Assembly (NCBI RefSeq): GCF_900105355.1
Contig: NZ_FNSC01000001.1
Span: 4,588,001-4,652,000, forward strand
Origin: Pseudomonas anguilliseptica
Lineage (GTDB): Bacteria > Pseudomonadota > Gammaproteobacteria > Pseudomonadales > Pseudomonadaceae
Length of the DNA: 64,000 nucleotides
Direction of reading: 5' to 3'
Part shown: piece by piece, positions 8,895 to 17,339 of the stretch
Layout of the letters: each line of letters begins with the position of its first letter
Position numbering within the stretch: the stretch's first letter is position 1
Notes under the pieces: generated by a model
Databases searched by the model: none
Seen by the model: only the letters and a program-made list of their open reading frames with translations
What the model was told of the DNA's origin: nothing
Made by a program: the position numbers and the translations under genes

Positions 8895-8971
8895 TGGCGC
8901 AGCGGACGGGACTCGAACCCGCGACCCCCGGCGTGACAGGCCGGTATTCTAACCGACTGAACTACCGCTGC
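8895..8971 (-). tRNA. tRNA-Asp (GTC)
   Basis: A 77-base cloverleaf including an encoded CCA. The acceptor strands GCAGCGG and CCGCTGC pair, the D arm is GTTCAGTCGGTTAGAAT, the anticodon loop CTGTCAC holds GTC, and the T loop is GGTTCGAGTCC. It lies 21 bases from tRNA-Val and is probably co-transcribed with it. Confidence 0.97.
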
Positions 8972-8992
8972 GCGTAACTTCAAAAAGCGAGT

Positions 8993-9068
8993 TGGTGGGT
9001 GATGACGGGATCGAACCGCCGACCCTCTGCTTGTAAGGCAGATGCTCTCCCAGCTGAGCTAATCACCC
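8993..9068 (-). tRNA. tRNA-Val (TAC)
   Basis: A 76-base cloverleaf with encoded CCA. The acceptor stem GGGTGAT pairs with ATCACCC, the anticodon loop CTTACAA holds TAC, and the T arm is GGCGGTTCGATCCCGTC. It is upstream of tRNA-Asp in the leftward direction. Confidence 0.97.
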
Positions 9069-9334
9069 TTCACTCTCGAAGTGGGGCGCATTCTAGAGAG
9101 CGATCCGCACCTTGGCAAGCACTGTTTTGAAAATTTTTTATTGATGTAGCAAAGGCTTAGCGCAGACTTGGCCTCAGGCACCGCTCAAGGGAATAATGCG
9201 CCCCCAATGCAACGCACAGGTTGCCCAACGGGTCATAGCGCTGCGGCCAACCTGAAACAGCACCCGCATAGGGTACTGATGACTTGTGATACCTGCCGCT
9301 GCCGGCAGGTCTGTTAATGGAGATACACCCTCTT

Positions 9335-10255
9335 ATGTGGTTTCGTAACCTGCTGGTCTATCGCCTCACCCAGGACATCCCGTTTGATGCCGAGGCACTC
9401 GAAACGGCCCTCTCAGCCAAACCGGCCCGCTCGTGCGCCAGCCAGGAGCTCAGCACCTATGGCTTTATCGCGCCCTTTGGCAAAGGCGGCGATGCGCCAC
9501 TGGTGCATGTCAGTGGTGATTTCCTGCTGATCGCAGCACGCAAGGAAGAACGCATCCTGCCCGGCAGCGTGGTGCGCGATGCGCTGAAGGACAAGGTCGA
9601 CGAGATCGAAGCCGAGCAGATGCGCAAGGTCTACAAGAAGGAGCGCGACCAACTCAAGGACGACATCGTGCAGACCTTCCTGCCACGCGCCTTTATCCGC
9701 AAATCCGCCACCTTTGCCGCCATCGCGCCGAAACAGGGTCTGATCCTGGTCGACTCGGCCAGCGCCAAGCGTGCTGAAGACCTGCTGTCGACCCTGCGTG
9801 AAGCCATCGGCTCGCTGCCGGTGCGCCCACTGACCGTGAAGATCGCACCAAGCGCGACCCTCACCGACTGGGTCAAGGTGCAGCAAGCAGCTCCGGACTT
9901 CCACGTGCTGGATGAGTGCGAACTGCGCGACACCCATGAAGATGGCGGCGTGGTGCGCTGCAAGCGCCAGGATCTGACCAGCGACGAGATCCAGTTGCAC
10001 ATGAGCGCGGGCAAGCAGGTCACCCAACTGTCCCTGGCCTGGCAGGACAAGCTGACCTTCGTGCTCGACGACAAACTGGTAGTCAAGCGCCTGCGCTTCG
10101 AAGACCTGCTACAGGATCAAGCCGAACAGGACGGTGGCGACGACGACCTCGGCCAGCAGGATGCCAGCTTCACCCTGATGATGCTGACCCTGGTGGACTT
10201 CCTCCCGGCTCTGTTCGAAGCCCTGGGCGGCGAAGAGATTCCGCAGGGGATCTAA
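9335..10255 (+). CDS. rdgC: Recombination-associated protein RdgC
   Basis: Nucleoid-associated protein of 306 residues, the usual family length. RdgC forms a ring-shaped dimer on double-stranded DNA and limits RecA filament formation. Family hallmarks are the N terminus [13 protein letters not shown], the SYGF-like [11 protein letters not shown] segment, [17 protein letters not shown], the helical [23 protein letters not shown] and the C-terminal [18 protein letters not shown] start it at ATG 9335 because RdgC proteins begin MWFRN; an in-frame ATG six codons upstream has no family support. A hairpin follows the gene. Confidence 0.95.
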   Translation: MWFRNLLVYRLTQDIPFDAEALETALSAKPARSCASQELSTYGFIAPFGKGGDAPLVHVSGDFLLIAARKEERILPGSVVRDALKDKVDEIEAEQMRKVYKKERDQLKDDIVQTFLPRAFIRKSATFAAIAPKQGLILVDSASAKRAEDLLSTLREAIGSLPVRPLTVKIAPSATLTDWVKVQQAAPDFHVLDECELRDTHEDGGVVRCKRQDLTSDEIQLHMSAGKQVTQLSLAWQDKLTFVLDDKLVVKRLRFEDLLQDQAEQDGGDDDLGQQDASFTLMMLTLVDFLPALFEALGGEEIPQGI

Positions 10256-10266
10256 ACCATTGCACA

Positions 10267-10300
10267 GCCGCAGAGAAACAGACCACTGGTCCTCTGCGGC
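10267..10300. terminator. Stem-loop after rdgC
   Basis: Nine-base arms GCCGCAGAG (10267-10275) and CTCTGCGGC (10292-10300) surround a 16-base loop. It starts 12 bases after the rdgC stop. There is no T tract, so termination would be weak or Rho-assisted. Confidence 0.45.
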
Positions 10301-10328
10301 TTGCCCTACCCCTGCCAATGTGTAAAAT
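10301..10328 (+). promoter_or_regulatory. Sigma-70 promoter for the riboswitch-gdx transcript
   Basis: TTGCCC (10301-10306) and TAAAAT (10323-10328) are separated by 16 bases. A start near 10335 would put the guanidine-II aptamer right at the 5' end of the transcript, which fits. Confidence 0.55.
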
Positions 10329-10338
10329 ACTGCACAGC

Positions 10339-10385
10339 GTGAGGACGACCTCACCACTCTACGAGTGATCACCACGGGACGGCCC
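10339..10385 (+). promoter_or_regulatory. Guanidine-II (mini-ykkC) riboswitch
   Basis: Two small hairpins each capped by an ACGR tetraloop, the defining feature of the class: P1 GTGAGG-ACGA-CCTCAC (10339-10354) and P2 GGG-ACGG-CCC (10376-10385), 21 bases apart. The Shine-Dalgarno GGAGG (10399-10403) lies 14 bases after P2, so guanidinium binding would expose it and turn on translation. The controlled gene is a Gdx-type SMR exporter, the expected target. Confidence 0.9.
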
Positions 10386-10408
10386 CTCTATCTGTTTTGG
10401 AGGTTTGT

Positions 10409-10723
10409 ATGTCCTGGTTCATTTTGCTGTTGGCCGGCCTGTTCGAAGTAGGCTGGGCTGTTGGCCTGAAATACACCGACGGCTTTACCCGCCCTCTCCC
10501 CACTCTACTGACTGTTGCGGCGATCATCGTCAGCCTGGCACTGCTTGGCCTGGCCATGAAGGAGTTACCGCTGGGCACCGCCTATGCGATCTGGACCGGT
10601 GTCGGCGCTGTAGGTACGGTGATTGCCGGCATCATGCTGTTTGGCGAGGCGGTGACGCTGCTGCGTATCGCCAGCGTGGCACTGATCGTTTGCGGCCTGA
10701 TCGGGCTAAAACTCAGCCACTAG
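10409..10723 (+). CDS. gdx: Guanidinium exporter, SMR family (Gdx/SugE)
   Basis: A 104-residue inner-membrane protein with four transmembrane helices. The N terminus [20 protein letters not shown] carries the essential Glu of SMR helix 1 within the LFEVGWA motif of the Gdx/SugE branch, and [17 protein letters not shown] is the signature helix 3. Gdx proteins export guanidinium in exchange for protons as antiparallel dimers. The start has GGAGG five bases upstream and sits directly behind a guanidine-II riboswitch. The older name SugE is common in annotation; the riboswitch makes the guanidinium role much more likely than general quaternary-ammonium export. Confidence 0.93.
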   Translation: MSWFILLLAGLFEVGWAVGLKYTDGFTRPLPTLLTVAAIIVSLALLGLAMKELPLGTAYAIWTGVGAVGTVIAGIMLFGEAVTLLRIASVALIVCGLIGLKLSH

Positions 10724-10738
10724 CCACTCAAAACGCAC

Positions 10739-10767
10739 AAAAAAGCCCGCCAATTGGCGGGCTTTTT
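10739..10767. terminator. Bidirectional terminator between gdx and the MFS-acyltransferase gene
   Basis: A symmetrical hairpin GCCCGCC-AATT-GGCGGGC (10745-10762) is flanked by an A run on the left and a T run on the right, so it can end transcripts from both convergent genes. Confidence 0.9.
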
Positions 10768-10779
10768 CATCTCTGCGGT

Positions 10780-12654
10780 TTAACGCAGCTCACCTCGCAA
10801 CTCAGCCACCTGAGCCTGCAGCAACTCACGCTTGGCCAACTCGGGCGCTACCGGCGTACCGGCCACCAGAGTGATACGTGACCACAGGCGCTTGAACAAG
10901 CCCTTGTGCGGATCGCGACTAAAGAAGCTACCCCACAAGCCCTGCAGCGCCATGGGAATCACCGGTACCGGGTTGGCCTCGACGATGCGCTCAATGCCGT
11001 TCTTGAACTCATTCAGTTCGCCATCGGTGGTCAGTTTTCCCTCAGGGAAGATGCACACCACTTCGCCGTTACGCAGGTATTCGGCGATTTTTTTGAACGC
11101 GGCGTCGTAGATCAGCAGGTCTTCGTTGCGCCCAGCAATCGGCACGGTGCCAGCGGTGCGGAAGATAAAGTTGAGCACCGGCAGGTTGTAGATCTTGTAA
11201 TACATAACAAAGCGTACCGGCCGGCGTACCGCACCACCGATCAGCAGCGCATCGACAAACGACACGTGGTTGCACACCAGCACCGCCGCACCCTCATCAG
11301 GAATCGCCTCCAGCCCCTTGTGCTCCACCCGGTACATCGAGTGACTGAGCAGCCAGATCATAAAGCGCATGCTGAATTCGGGAACGATCTTGAAGATGTA
11401 GCTGTTGACCGCGATGTTCATCAGCGAAATGGTCAGGAACAGCTGCGGAATCGACAATTCGGCAACGCTGAGAAACAGGATCGAGACAATTGCCGAAATC
11501 ACCATAAACAGCGCATTGAGAATGTTGTTGGCGGCAATCACCCGTGCCCGCTCATGCTCCACCGTGCGCGACTGGATCAACGCATACAGCGGCACGATGT
11601 AGAAACCACCAAACAGACCAATACCGAGAATCGAGCCGAGAATCCACCAAGCCTGGCTATAGCTCAGCACAGACAGCCAGTCGTGGTTTTCTGCGACCTC
11701 AGGGAAGCCACCGGAGAACCACCAGAGCATGATGCCGAACAGGGTCAGGCCGATCGAGCCGAACGGCACCAGGCCGATTTCCACCTTGTGTCCACTCATG
11801 CGCTCACAGAGCATCGAGCCCAGTGCGATACCGACCGAGAACACAGTAAGAATCAGCGTTACCACGCTTTCATCGCCGTACAACCACTCTTTGGCATAGG
11901 CCGGAATCTGCGTCAGGTACACTGCACCGAGAAACCAGAACCAGGAGTTACCCACCAGCGAGCGCGACACGGCTGGGCGCTGGCCCAGACCGAGCTTCAT
12001 GATCAGCCAGGACTGACGCAGGATGTTCCAATCCAGCTTGAGCTGCGGCATGGCCGCCGACGCCACGGGAATGCCGCGGCTGGCCAGATAGCCAAACACT
12101 GCCACCAGCACCACACAGGCAGCGACGATATGCGCATAACCGCTGCTGGCCATGATGATGCCCGCACCAATGGTGCCGGCAAGGATGGCCAGGAAGGTGC
12201 CCATCTCGACCAGTGCGTTGCCGCCCACCAGCTCCTGTTCTTCAAGGTGCTGCGGCAAAATCGAATACTTCACCGGGCCGAACAACGCCGACTGCGTGCC
12301 CATGGCAAACAGCACCGCGAGCATCATGGGCAGGTTGCCGAGCAACACGCCGACAGCACCGAGCAGCATGATCACGATTTCGGCGAACTTGGTCTTGCGG
12401 ATCAGCGAATCCTTGGCGAACTTCTCACCAAACTGGCCGCCGAGGGCAGAGAACAGGAAAAACGGCAGGATAAACAACAGCGCACAGAGGTTGATCAGCA
12501 AGGCCTTGTCAGCCCCGGAACTGATCTTAAACAAAATGGCGAGAATCAGTGATTGCTTGAAGATGTTGTCGTTGAAAGCACCCAACAGCTGGGTGATAAA
12601 AAACGGCAAAAAACGCTTTTTACCCAGCGATGCGAATTGTGATTGTTCGGTCAT
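10780..12654 (-). CDS. MFS transporter fused to 1-acyl-glycerol-phosphate acyltransferase (PlsC) domain
   Basis: A 624-residue membrane protein. Residues about 15-410 form an MFS domain with about 12 helices (RFLPFFITQLLGAFNDNIFK start, LplT-like). About residues 430-610 form a PlsC-type acyltransferase with the NHVSFVD (HX4D) catalytic motif and FPEGK. This LplT-PlsC design suggests flipping of a lysophospholipid across the inner membrane and its reacylation, comparable to the Aas/LplT pair of enterobacteria but without the acyl-ACP synthetase part. That specific role is inference. It is convergent with gdx, with a shared terminator. Confidence 0.88.
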   Translation of the reverse strand: MTEQSQFASLGKKRFLPFFITQLLGAFNDNIFKQSLILAILFKISSGADKALLINLCALLFILPFFLFSALGGQFGEKFAKDSLIRKTKFAEIVIMLLGAVGVLLGNLPMMLAVLFAMGTQSALFGPVKYSILPQHLEEQELVGGNALVEMGTFLAILAGTIGAGIIMASSGYAHIVAACVVLVAVFGYLASRGIPVASAAMPQLKLDWNILRQSWLIMKLGLGQRPAVSRSLVGNSWFWFLGAVYLTQIPAYAKEWLYGDESVVTLILTVFSVGIALGSMLCERMSGHKVEIGLVPFGSIGLTLFGIMLWWFSGGFPEVAENHDWLSVLSYSQAWWILGSILGIGLFGGFYIVPLYALIQSRTVEHERARVIAANNILNALFMVISAIVSILFLSVAELSIPQLFLTISLMNIAVNSYIFKIVPEFSMRFMIWLLSHSMYRVEHKGLEAIPDEGAAVLVCNHVSFVDALLIGGAVRRPVRFVMYYKIYNLPVLNFIFRTAGTVPIAGRNEDLLIYDAAFKKIAEYLRNGEVVCIFPEGKLTTDGELNEFKNGIERIVEANPVPVIPMALQGLWGSFFSRDPHKGLFKRLWSRITLVAGTPVAPELAKRELLQAQVAELRGELR

Positions 12655-12782
12655 CGTCCGTGTACCTGTCTGCAGTGGCCAAGCGGGTTGTCAGGCATTT
12701 GACTGCAAGAACACCTCACAAAGCCACAGCGAAACCTGCCTTTTGCTGCATTTTCTACAAATCCAGGCGGCAAAAAACCTGC

Positions 12783-13112
12783 TTACAGGGGCAACTGACC
12801 CAACAACCAACGCACGATAAAAAACACCAGCAGGCCGCCGCCGATGGTAGCCAGCAGATGCCGGGTCAGCGCGGCGATGGCAATAGTCGCCAACCCTGCC
12901 AACAGGTAGGCATTGTCCAGACTGAACGCCCAGTGCTGGCCATCGGGAATCAGCATGCCCGGTACTACGATGGCGCTCAGCACAGCGGTCGGCACGTAAT
13001 GCAGGCCCTGGCGCACCAACGGCGGGAAGCGCAGATCGGGAAAGGCAAACAGGCTGTAGCGAATCGCAAAGGTGATCAGCGCCATACCAAGAATTAGCAA
13101 CCAGATAGCCAT
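12783..13112 (-). CDS. azlD: AzlD family branched-chain amino-acid export subunit
   Basis: A 109-residue protein with about four hydrophobic helices (MAIWLLILGMALITFAIRYS; LVRQGLHYVPTAVLSAIVVP). AzlD is the small subunit of the AzlCD exporter. Its ATG overlaps the AzlC stop in a TGATG, showing translational coupling and fixing the start at 13112 rather than at the longer open frame inside azlC. Confidence 0.88.
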   Translation of the reverse strand: MAIWLLILGMALITFAIRYSLFAFPDLRFPPLVRQGLHYVPTAVLSAIVVPGMLIPDGQHWAFSLDNAYLLAGLATIAIAALTRHLLATIGGGLLVFFIVRWLLGQLPL

Positions 13113-13825
13113 CACGCACCCTCCCCGACAGTCACCGGCATTGTGCGTTGCTCCAACCATACGCCGACCGCAATGCCACTCAGCGCAGCCGCCATTAGCC
13201 CCAATTTATAGGGCCAGGCATGGCACAGCAGCGCCACCGCACCGGCTACCAAAGCGGCAGCAATCTGCGGCTGGTTGCGCAGCGCCGGCACCACAATGCC
13301 GATAAAGGTCGCCAGCATTGCGAAGTCCAGCCCCCAACCCGCGAGGTTCGGCACGCTCTGGCCAAACAACGCACCGACCAGCGAGCTGGACACCCAGGAC
13401 AGGTATAACGCCAATGCCACGCCGGCGTGATACCACTGGCCGTGTTCGGTCATGCCCCGCGCCAGATACCGGCGCTGCACCACGGCAAAGGTTTCATCGG
13501 TCAGGCCGAACGCCAACGGCACCCGCCAGCGCTGCGGCAGCTTGCCGACATAAGGCTGCAGCGCCGCGCAGTAGAGCACATGGCGCAGATTGACCACCAA
13601 GGTGGTGAGCAGAATCACCACCGCGCCGCTGCCCAGGGTCAGCAGGCTGATGGCAATAAACTGCGCTGAGCCGGCATACACCAGCAGGGACATACCCAGC
13701 GCCTGCCCCAGACTCAGCCCGGCCAGGCTGGCCAACGCGCCATAGATCAGACCAAACGGCAGAATGCCGACAATCATCGGAATACTGTCGCGAACTCCAT
13801 AGATAAACTGCTGTAAACGGCTCAT
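13112..13825 (-). CDS. azlC: AzlC family branched-chain amino-acid exporter
   Basis: Inner-membrane protein of 237 residues with multiple hydrophobic helices and the AzlC signature GILPFGLIYGALASLAGLS, VYAGSAQFIAI and NLRHVLYCAAL. With AzlD it forms an exporter for branched-chain amino acids or analogues such as azaleucine. ATG 13825 has a near-perfect AAGGAGG seven bases upstream; the open frame continues upstream without protein-like sequence. Confidence 0.9.
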   Translation of the reverse strand: MSRLQQFIYGVRDSIPMIVGILPFGLIYGALASLAGLSLGQALGMSLLVYAGSAQFIAISLLTLGSGAVVILLTTLVVNLRHVLYCAALQPYVGKLPQRWRVPLAFGLTDETFAVVQRRYLARGMTEHGQWYHAGVALALYLSWVSSSLVGALFGQSVPNLAGWGLDFAMLATFIGIVVPALRNQPQIAAALVAGAVALLCHAWPYKLGLMAAALSGIAVGVWLEQRTMPVTVGEGA

Positions 13826-13972
13826 GCGCCCTCCTTCGCTACATAGCCTGACGCATCGCTGCCGCGGCGTCTTGAACAATCTTGCGCAGCATTGCGCCGT
13901 AGACTGACCTGCCGCAATACAGCCCAACACCCACTGGCTAGACTGCCAGCATTGCCCGCCCAGGATCGACTC

Positions 13973-15229
13973 ATGCCGGAAGCCCTCGACACCCTGCTGA
14001 ACTTCGCCAGCGCCCTGGCCGCAGGCCTGCTGATTGGTGCCGAGCGCGGCTGGCAGGGACGCAATACCGAGGACACCCAGCTGGTCGCAGGGATTCGCAC
14101 CTTTGCCCTGAGCAGCTTGCTCGGCGCCTTTGCCATGCTGCTCGGTGAGCATTTCGGGGTTATCGCCTGGGCGGTGATCTTCAGCGGTTTCGCCCTGCTG
14201 GTGGTGGCCTCCTACTTTGGCGAACTGCAACGCCTGGGTGATATGGGACTGACCAGCGAGGTGGCGCTGCTGATCACTTTCCTGCTCGGCAGCCTGGCCA
14301 TGGCCGGTTATGCCGGGCTGGCGGCGGCCGGCGCGGTGGCGGTTGCACTGCTACTAAGCCTCAAGCAGTCGCTACACGGTGCCCTGCAGCGACTCAGCGA
14401 GGCGGAACTGTCAGGCGCACTGAAGCTGCTATTTATTTCCCTGGTGCTGCTGCCGGCGCTGCCCAACCAAGGCTACGGTCCGTGGCAGGCCTTCAACCCC
14501 TACGCCATCTGGTGGATGGTGGTGCTGATCGCCAGCATTGGCTTTGCCGCCTATGTGGCGATTCGCCTGATAGGCATGCGTCATGGCCTGCTGATTACCG
14601 CATTGCTCGGCGGCATGGTGTCGTCCACGGCGATGACCGTCACCCTGGCGCGCCTGGCCTCGGGACGAAATCTGCAAGCGATTCTGGCCTGCGGCCTGCT
14701 CGCCGCCTCGGCACTGATGTTTCCGCGGGTACTGCTGGAGGTCGGCCTGGTCAACGCCAGCCTGTTGCCACAGCTGGTCTGGCCGCTGGGCATCGCCACT
14801 CTGGTGTATGCCGCTGGCGCGCTGCTGTACTTCCGCCGCGCCGGCACGGAAAACGAAGAGCAAGCCGAACCGCCACTGAAAAACCCCTTTGAACTGGGCC
14901 CGGCGCTGCGCTTTGCCGCGTTACTGGCGTTGATTCTATTGATGGTCGAAGCCGCACAACACTGGCTGGGTGATGTCGGCGTTTATCTGGTGGCATGGCT
15001 TTCGGGGCTGGCCGATGTGGATGCCATTACCCTATCGCTGGCGCGCAGCGCCAAGGGTGAACTGGATGCCCAGGTCGCCGTGCAGGGAATTTTTCTCGCA
15101 GCGCTGAGTAACAGCCTGGTCAAAGGCTTTCTGGTCGCCCTGATCGGTGGCCGCAAGCTGGCATTGATGACCCTGCCGGTGATGGCTGCCGGCCTGCTGG
15201 TCGGCGCGGCGGTTTTACTGCTGCTTTGA
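13973..15229 (+). CDS. MgtC/SapB family membrane protein (DUF4010)
   Basis: A 418-residue polytopic membrane protein. The N-terminal quarter is MgtC/SapB-like (FASALAAGLLIGAERGWQGR, VAGIRTFALSSLLGA), and the remainder is the DUF4010 domain (GGMVSSTAMTVTLARLASG). MgtC relatives are linked to magnesium limitation and acid or intracellular survival, but the long DUF4010 form has no defined substrate. ATG 13973 follows CAGGA at a good distance. Its end overlaps the end of the convergent MerR gene by 15 bases. Confidence 0.82.
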   Translation: MPEALDTLLNFASALAAGLLIGAERGWQGRNTEDTQLVAGIRTFALSSLLGAFAMLLGEHFGVIAWAVIFSGFALLVVASYFGELQRLGDMGLTSEVALLITFLLGSLAMAGYAGLAAAGAVAVALLLSLKQSLHGALQRLSEAELSGALKLLFISLVLLPALPNQGYGPWQAFNPYAIWWMVVLIASIGFAAYVAIRLIGMRHGLLITALLGGMVSSTAMTVTLARLASGRNLQAILACGLLAASALMFPRVLLEVGLVNASLLPQLVWPLGIATLVYAAGALLYFRRAGTENEEQAEPPLKNPFELGPALRFAALLALILLMVEAAQHWLGDVGVYLVAWLSGLADVDAITLSLARSAKGELDAQVAVQGIFLAALSNSLVKGFLVALIGGRKLALMTLPVMAAGLLVGAAVLLLL

Positions 15230-16042
15230 AGAGTCGGCGCGCAGAAAACCTTCCAGCAACTTATGCACCCGCTCGCTCAACTCGCGATTGGCCGCCTCGG
15301 GCAGACTGCGCGCCAGCTCGGCCACGACGACCTGCTCCACCAAGGGGCGCAGTTGCAGCAACTGCGCGCTGAGCCGCTCAAGATCAGCGGCATGCGGCAA
15401 ATCACTGTGCAGCAGCGGGTTAACCAGCTGCTGGGTAATCACCGTGACAATGCCCATGGCCACTTGTTGCACCTGCCCGCGAATGGCTGCCAGCTCATCG
15501 AGTAGCGCCGGCAAAGGAATACCGGCGCGGTACAACTCAAGCCCTGCGGCAAACAGTTTGGGGCTGGGTACGCGCAGATGGTCGCCGGCAAACTCCAGCA
15601 GACCGAGGGCCAGGGCCCGCTCAATGACCTGGTCATCCAGCACCTCACCGAATAACGCCTGCAGCTGCGCAAATGACAGCTGCTCGGCCTGCTCCGGCTG
15701 CCCAGGCCCTTGGATGGCCTGCTCCAGCCCCAGCACATGGGCCAAGTCGCGACCCTGAGCCCAGGCTTCGAACAGCTCGCGAATACTGGCGATGCTGTAA
15801 CCACGTTCCAGCAACTGGCCGATCAGCTTCAGCCGCGCCAGGTGCTCGCCGTTGTAGATCCCCAGCCGGCCTCGCCGCTCCGGCGGCGGCAATAGTCCCT
15901 GATCCTGATAAGCGCGCACATTACGCACGCTGGTCTGCGCGGCCTGGGCCAGATCATCGACGCGATATTCGACGGACACCGCCTCCACCACAGGGGCGGC
16001 GCTGCCTAATAAACGCTGGAGAAAAGCAGAGGCTGTTTGCAT
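15215..16042 (-). CDS. MerR-family transcriptional regulator
   Basis: A 275-residue regulator. The winged HTH begins at about residue 25 (VEYRVDDLAQAAQTSVRNVR, AYQDQGLLPPPERRGRLGIY) and is followed by the MerR coiled coil (IGQLLERGYSIASIRELFEA). The long C-terminal effector region is helical and lacks metal-binding cysteines, so this is not a metal sensor of the MerR/CueR type. Two possible starts, 16054 and 16042, lack clear ribosome sites; I use the shorter. The target is unknown; the convergent MgtC-family gene is not an obvious one. Confidence 0.8.
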   Translation of the reverse strand: MQTASAFLQRLLGSAAPVVEAVSVEYRVDDLAQAAQTSVRNVRAYQDQGLLPPPERRGRLGIYNGEHLARLKLIGQLLERGYSIASIRELFEAWAQGRDLAHVLGLEQAIQGPGQPEQAEQLSFAQLQALFGEVLDDQVIERALALGLLEFAGDHLRVPSPKLFAAGLELYRAGIPLPALLDELAAIRGQVQQVAMGIVTVITQQLVNPLLHSDLPHAADLERLSAQLLQLRPLVEQVVVAELARSLPEAANRELSERVHKLLEGFLRADSSKQQ

Positions 16043-16300
16043 GGCGGCGATCATAGCCGCACGAGCAACCGGCCAACAACCGCCCCAACCAAGGGCTGGA
16101 CTTGCCCTACCCAACGGCTCAATCGACCCTGCACAACCCGCGCAAAGCCCTGTTGCAGAAGGCTTTCAGCTATCTAAGTAACACCGTAACAGGACCTTCA
16201 ATGAGTTCAGCCGATGACTAGGCAGAGACGTCCCGAGCGTCCAACAATAACCGTGACATCAAATGATGTAACGATCGCCCAGACAATTCGGAGACGCTGC
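16043..16300. other. Intergenic region, nothing recognised
   Basis: About 260 bases separate the MerR gene from the short leader ORF before the hydrolase genes. It must hold both divergent promoters; I see TA-rich patches (ATCAAATGATGTAACGATC near 16258-16276) but no element I can name. Confidence 0.3.
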
Positions 16301-16372
16301 ATGCCCATCGACCTCGCCGTTATCACCCTGCATTACTCACTAACCCCCGTTCTGCATCAAGCAACCGTATGA
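16301..16372 (+). CDS. Short upstream ORF (23 codons) overlapping the hydrolase start
   Basis: ATG 16301 follows CGGAG at seven bases' distance and encodes a 23-residue peptide (MPIDLAVITLHYSLTPVLHQ and three more residues). Its TGA overlaps the ATG of the alpha/beta hydrolase in an ATGA. The hydrolase itself has no visible Shine-Dalgarno, so coupling to this leader is plausible. There is no homology evidence; it could be a chance ORF. Confidence 0.35.
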   Translation: MPIDLAVITLHYSLTPVLHQATV

Positions 16373-17328
16373 ACGCGCCAGCAGTGCTGCCAGATAAAGA
16401 GCTGCAGGCCGAACAGCTGTGGGTTCATGGCGATGGTGTACAGCTGGCGGCCTATCGCTGGGGTAATCCGAACGGCCCGACCCTGCTGCTGGTGCACGGC
16501 TACCCGGATAACCATGAAATCTGGCTGCCATTGGTACGCGAGCTGGCCGCCGACTATCAGATCATTGCCTACGACGTGCGCGGCTTTGGCGCCTCGGATA
16601 CTCCACGCAAGCGCCTGGACTATCACCTGGCAAAGCTGGCCAATGATCTGGAAGCGGTGATCAAGGCCCTTAGTCCCGAGCAACCGGTGCATCTGGCGGC
16701 TCATGATTGGGGATCGATTCAAGCCTGGGAAGCAGTCACCGAACCACGCACGCAACCTCTGCTGGCCTCCTACACCAGCATCTCCGGACCTTGCCTAGAC
16801 CATGTCGGCCACTGGATGCGCGACAAACTCAAGCAGAAGACTCCGCGCGCACTGCTGCAGGTGTTCGGCCAACTGCTCAGCTCCTGGTACATCGCCCTGT
16901 TTCACACGCCATTACTGCCCGAGCTGACCTGGCGCATGGGACTGGACCGCGCCTGGCCGGGCCTGCTGCGTAAGATCGAAGGCCTGCGCAATATGCCGAT
17001 CAGCAGCAGCCAACGCTCGGACGGTGTGCACGGGGTCAAGCTGTATCGCGCCAACTTTATCCGCAGCCTGTTCACGCCACGCCTGCGTCATACCCAGGTG
17101 CCTGTGCAACTGATCGTGCCGACCCGCGACCGCTTCGTCCGCCCGCAACTGTTCGACCAGTTGCAGCATTGGGCGCCCAGGCTACAGCAGCGCGAGGCAC
17201 ATGCCGGGCATTGGCAACTGCTGGCTGAGCCACAACAGCTGGCCAAGTGGCTGCGTGAGTTCACCACCCATATCCACAGCGAGGCTGGCAGCACCGAGCC
17301 TGCCAGCCAGAACCTGGCAGGACGATAA
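16369..17328 (+). CDS. Alpha/beta hydrolase, epoxide hydrolase/haloalkane dehalogenase-like
   Basis: A 319-residue alpha/beta-hydrolase. The oxyanion region is VHGYPDNHEIW, the nucleophile elbow is AAHDWGS with Asp as nucleophile (the epoxide hydrolase pattern, not the Ser of esterases), the acid is in VPTRDRF and the catalytic His in HAGHWQLL. Pseudomonas often carries a relative of this domain fused to a short-chain dehydrogenase; here it stands alone. The substrate is unknown. It is followed 11 bases later by a metal-dependent hydrolase gene, so the two are an operon. Confidence 0.8.
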   Translation: MNAPAVLPDKELQAEQLWVHGDGVQLAAYRWGNPNGPTLLLVHGYPDNHEIWLPLVRELAADYQIIAYDVRGFGASDTPRKRLDYHLAKLANDLEAVIKALSPEQPVHLAAHDWGSIQAWEAVTEPRTQPLLASYTSISGPCLDHVGHWMRDKLKQKTPRALLQVFGQLLSSWYIALFHTPLLPELTWRMGLDRAWPGLLRKIEGLRNMPISSSQRSDGVHGVKLYRANFIRSLFTPRLRHTQVPVQLIVPTRDRFVRPQLFDQLQHWAPRLQQREAHAGHWQLLAEPQQLAKWLREFTTHIHSEAGSTEPASQNLAGR

Positions 17329-17339
17329 GGAGAATCGAG

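Noticed and set aside
10906..12552. 548-codon plus-strand open frame
   Set aside because: It is antisense to the MFS-acyltransferase gene, and its His/Gln/Arg-rich translation is the usual shadow of a high-GC membrane gene.
13826..14230. Long N-terminal extension of AzlC on the minus strand
   Set aside because: The extra residues are not protein-like, overlap the MgtC-family gene antisense, and a perfect Shine-Dalgarno precedes ATG 13825.
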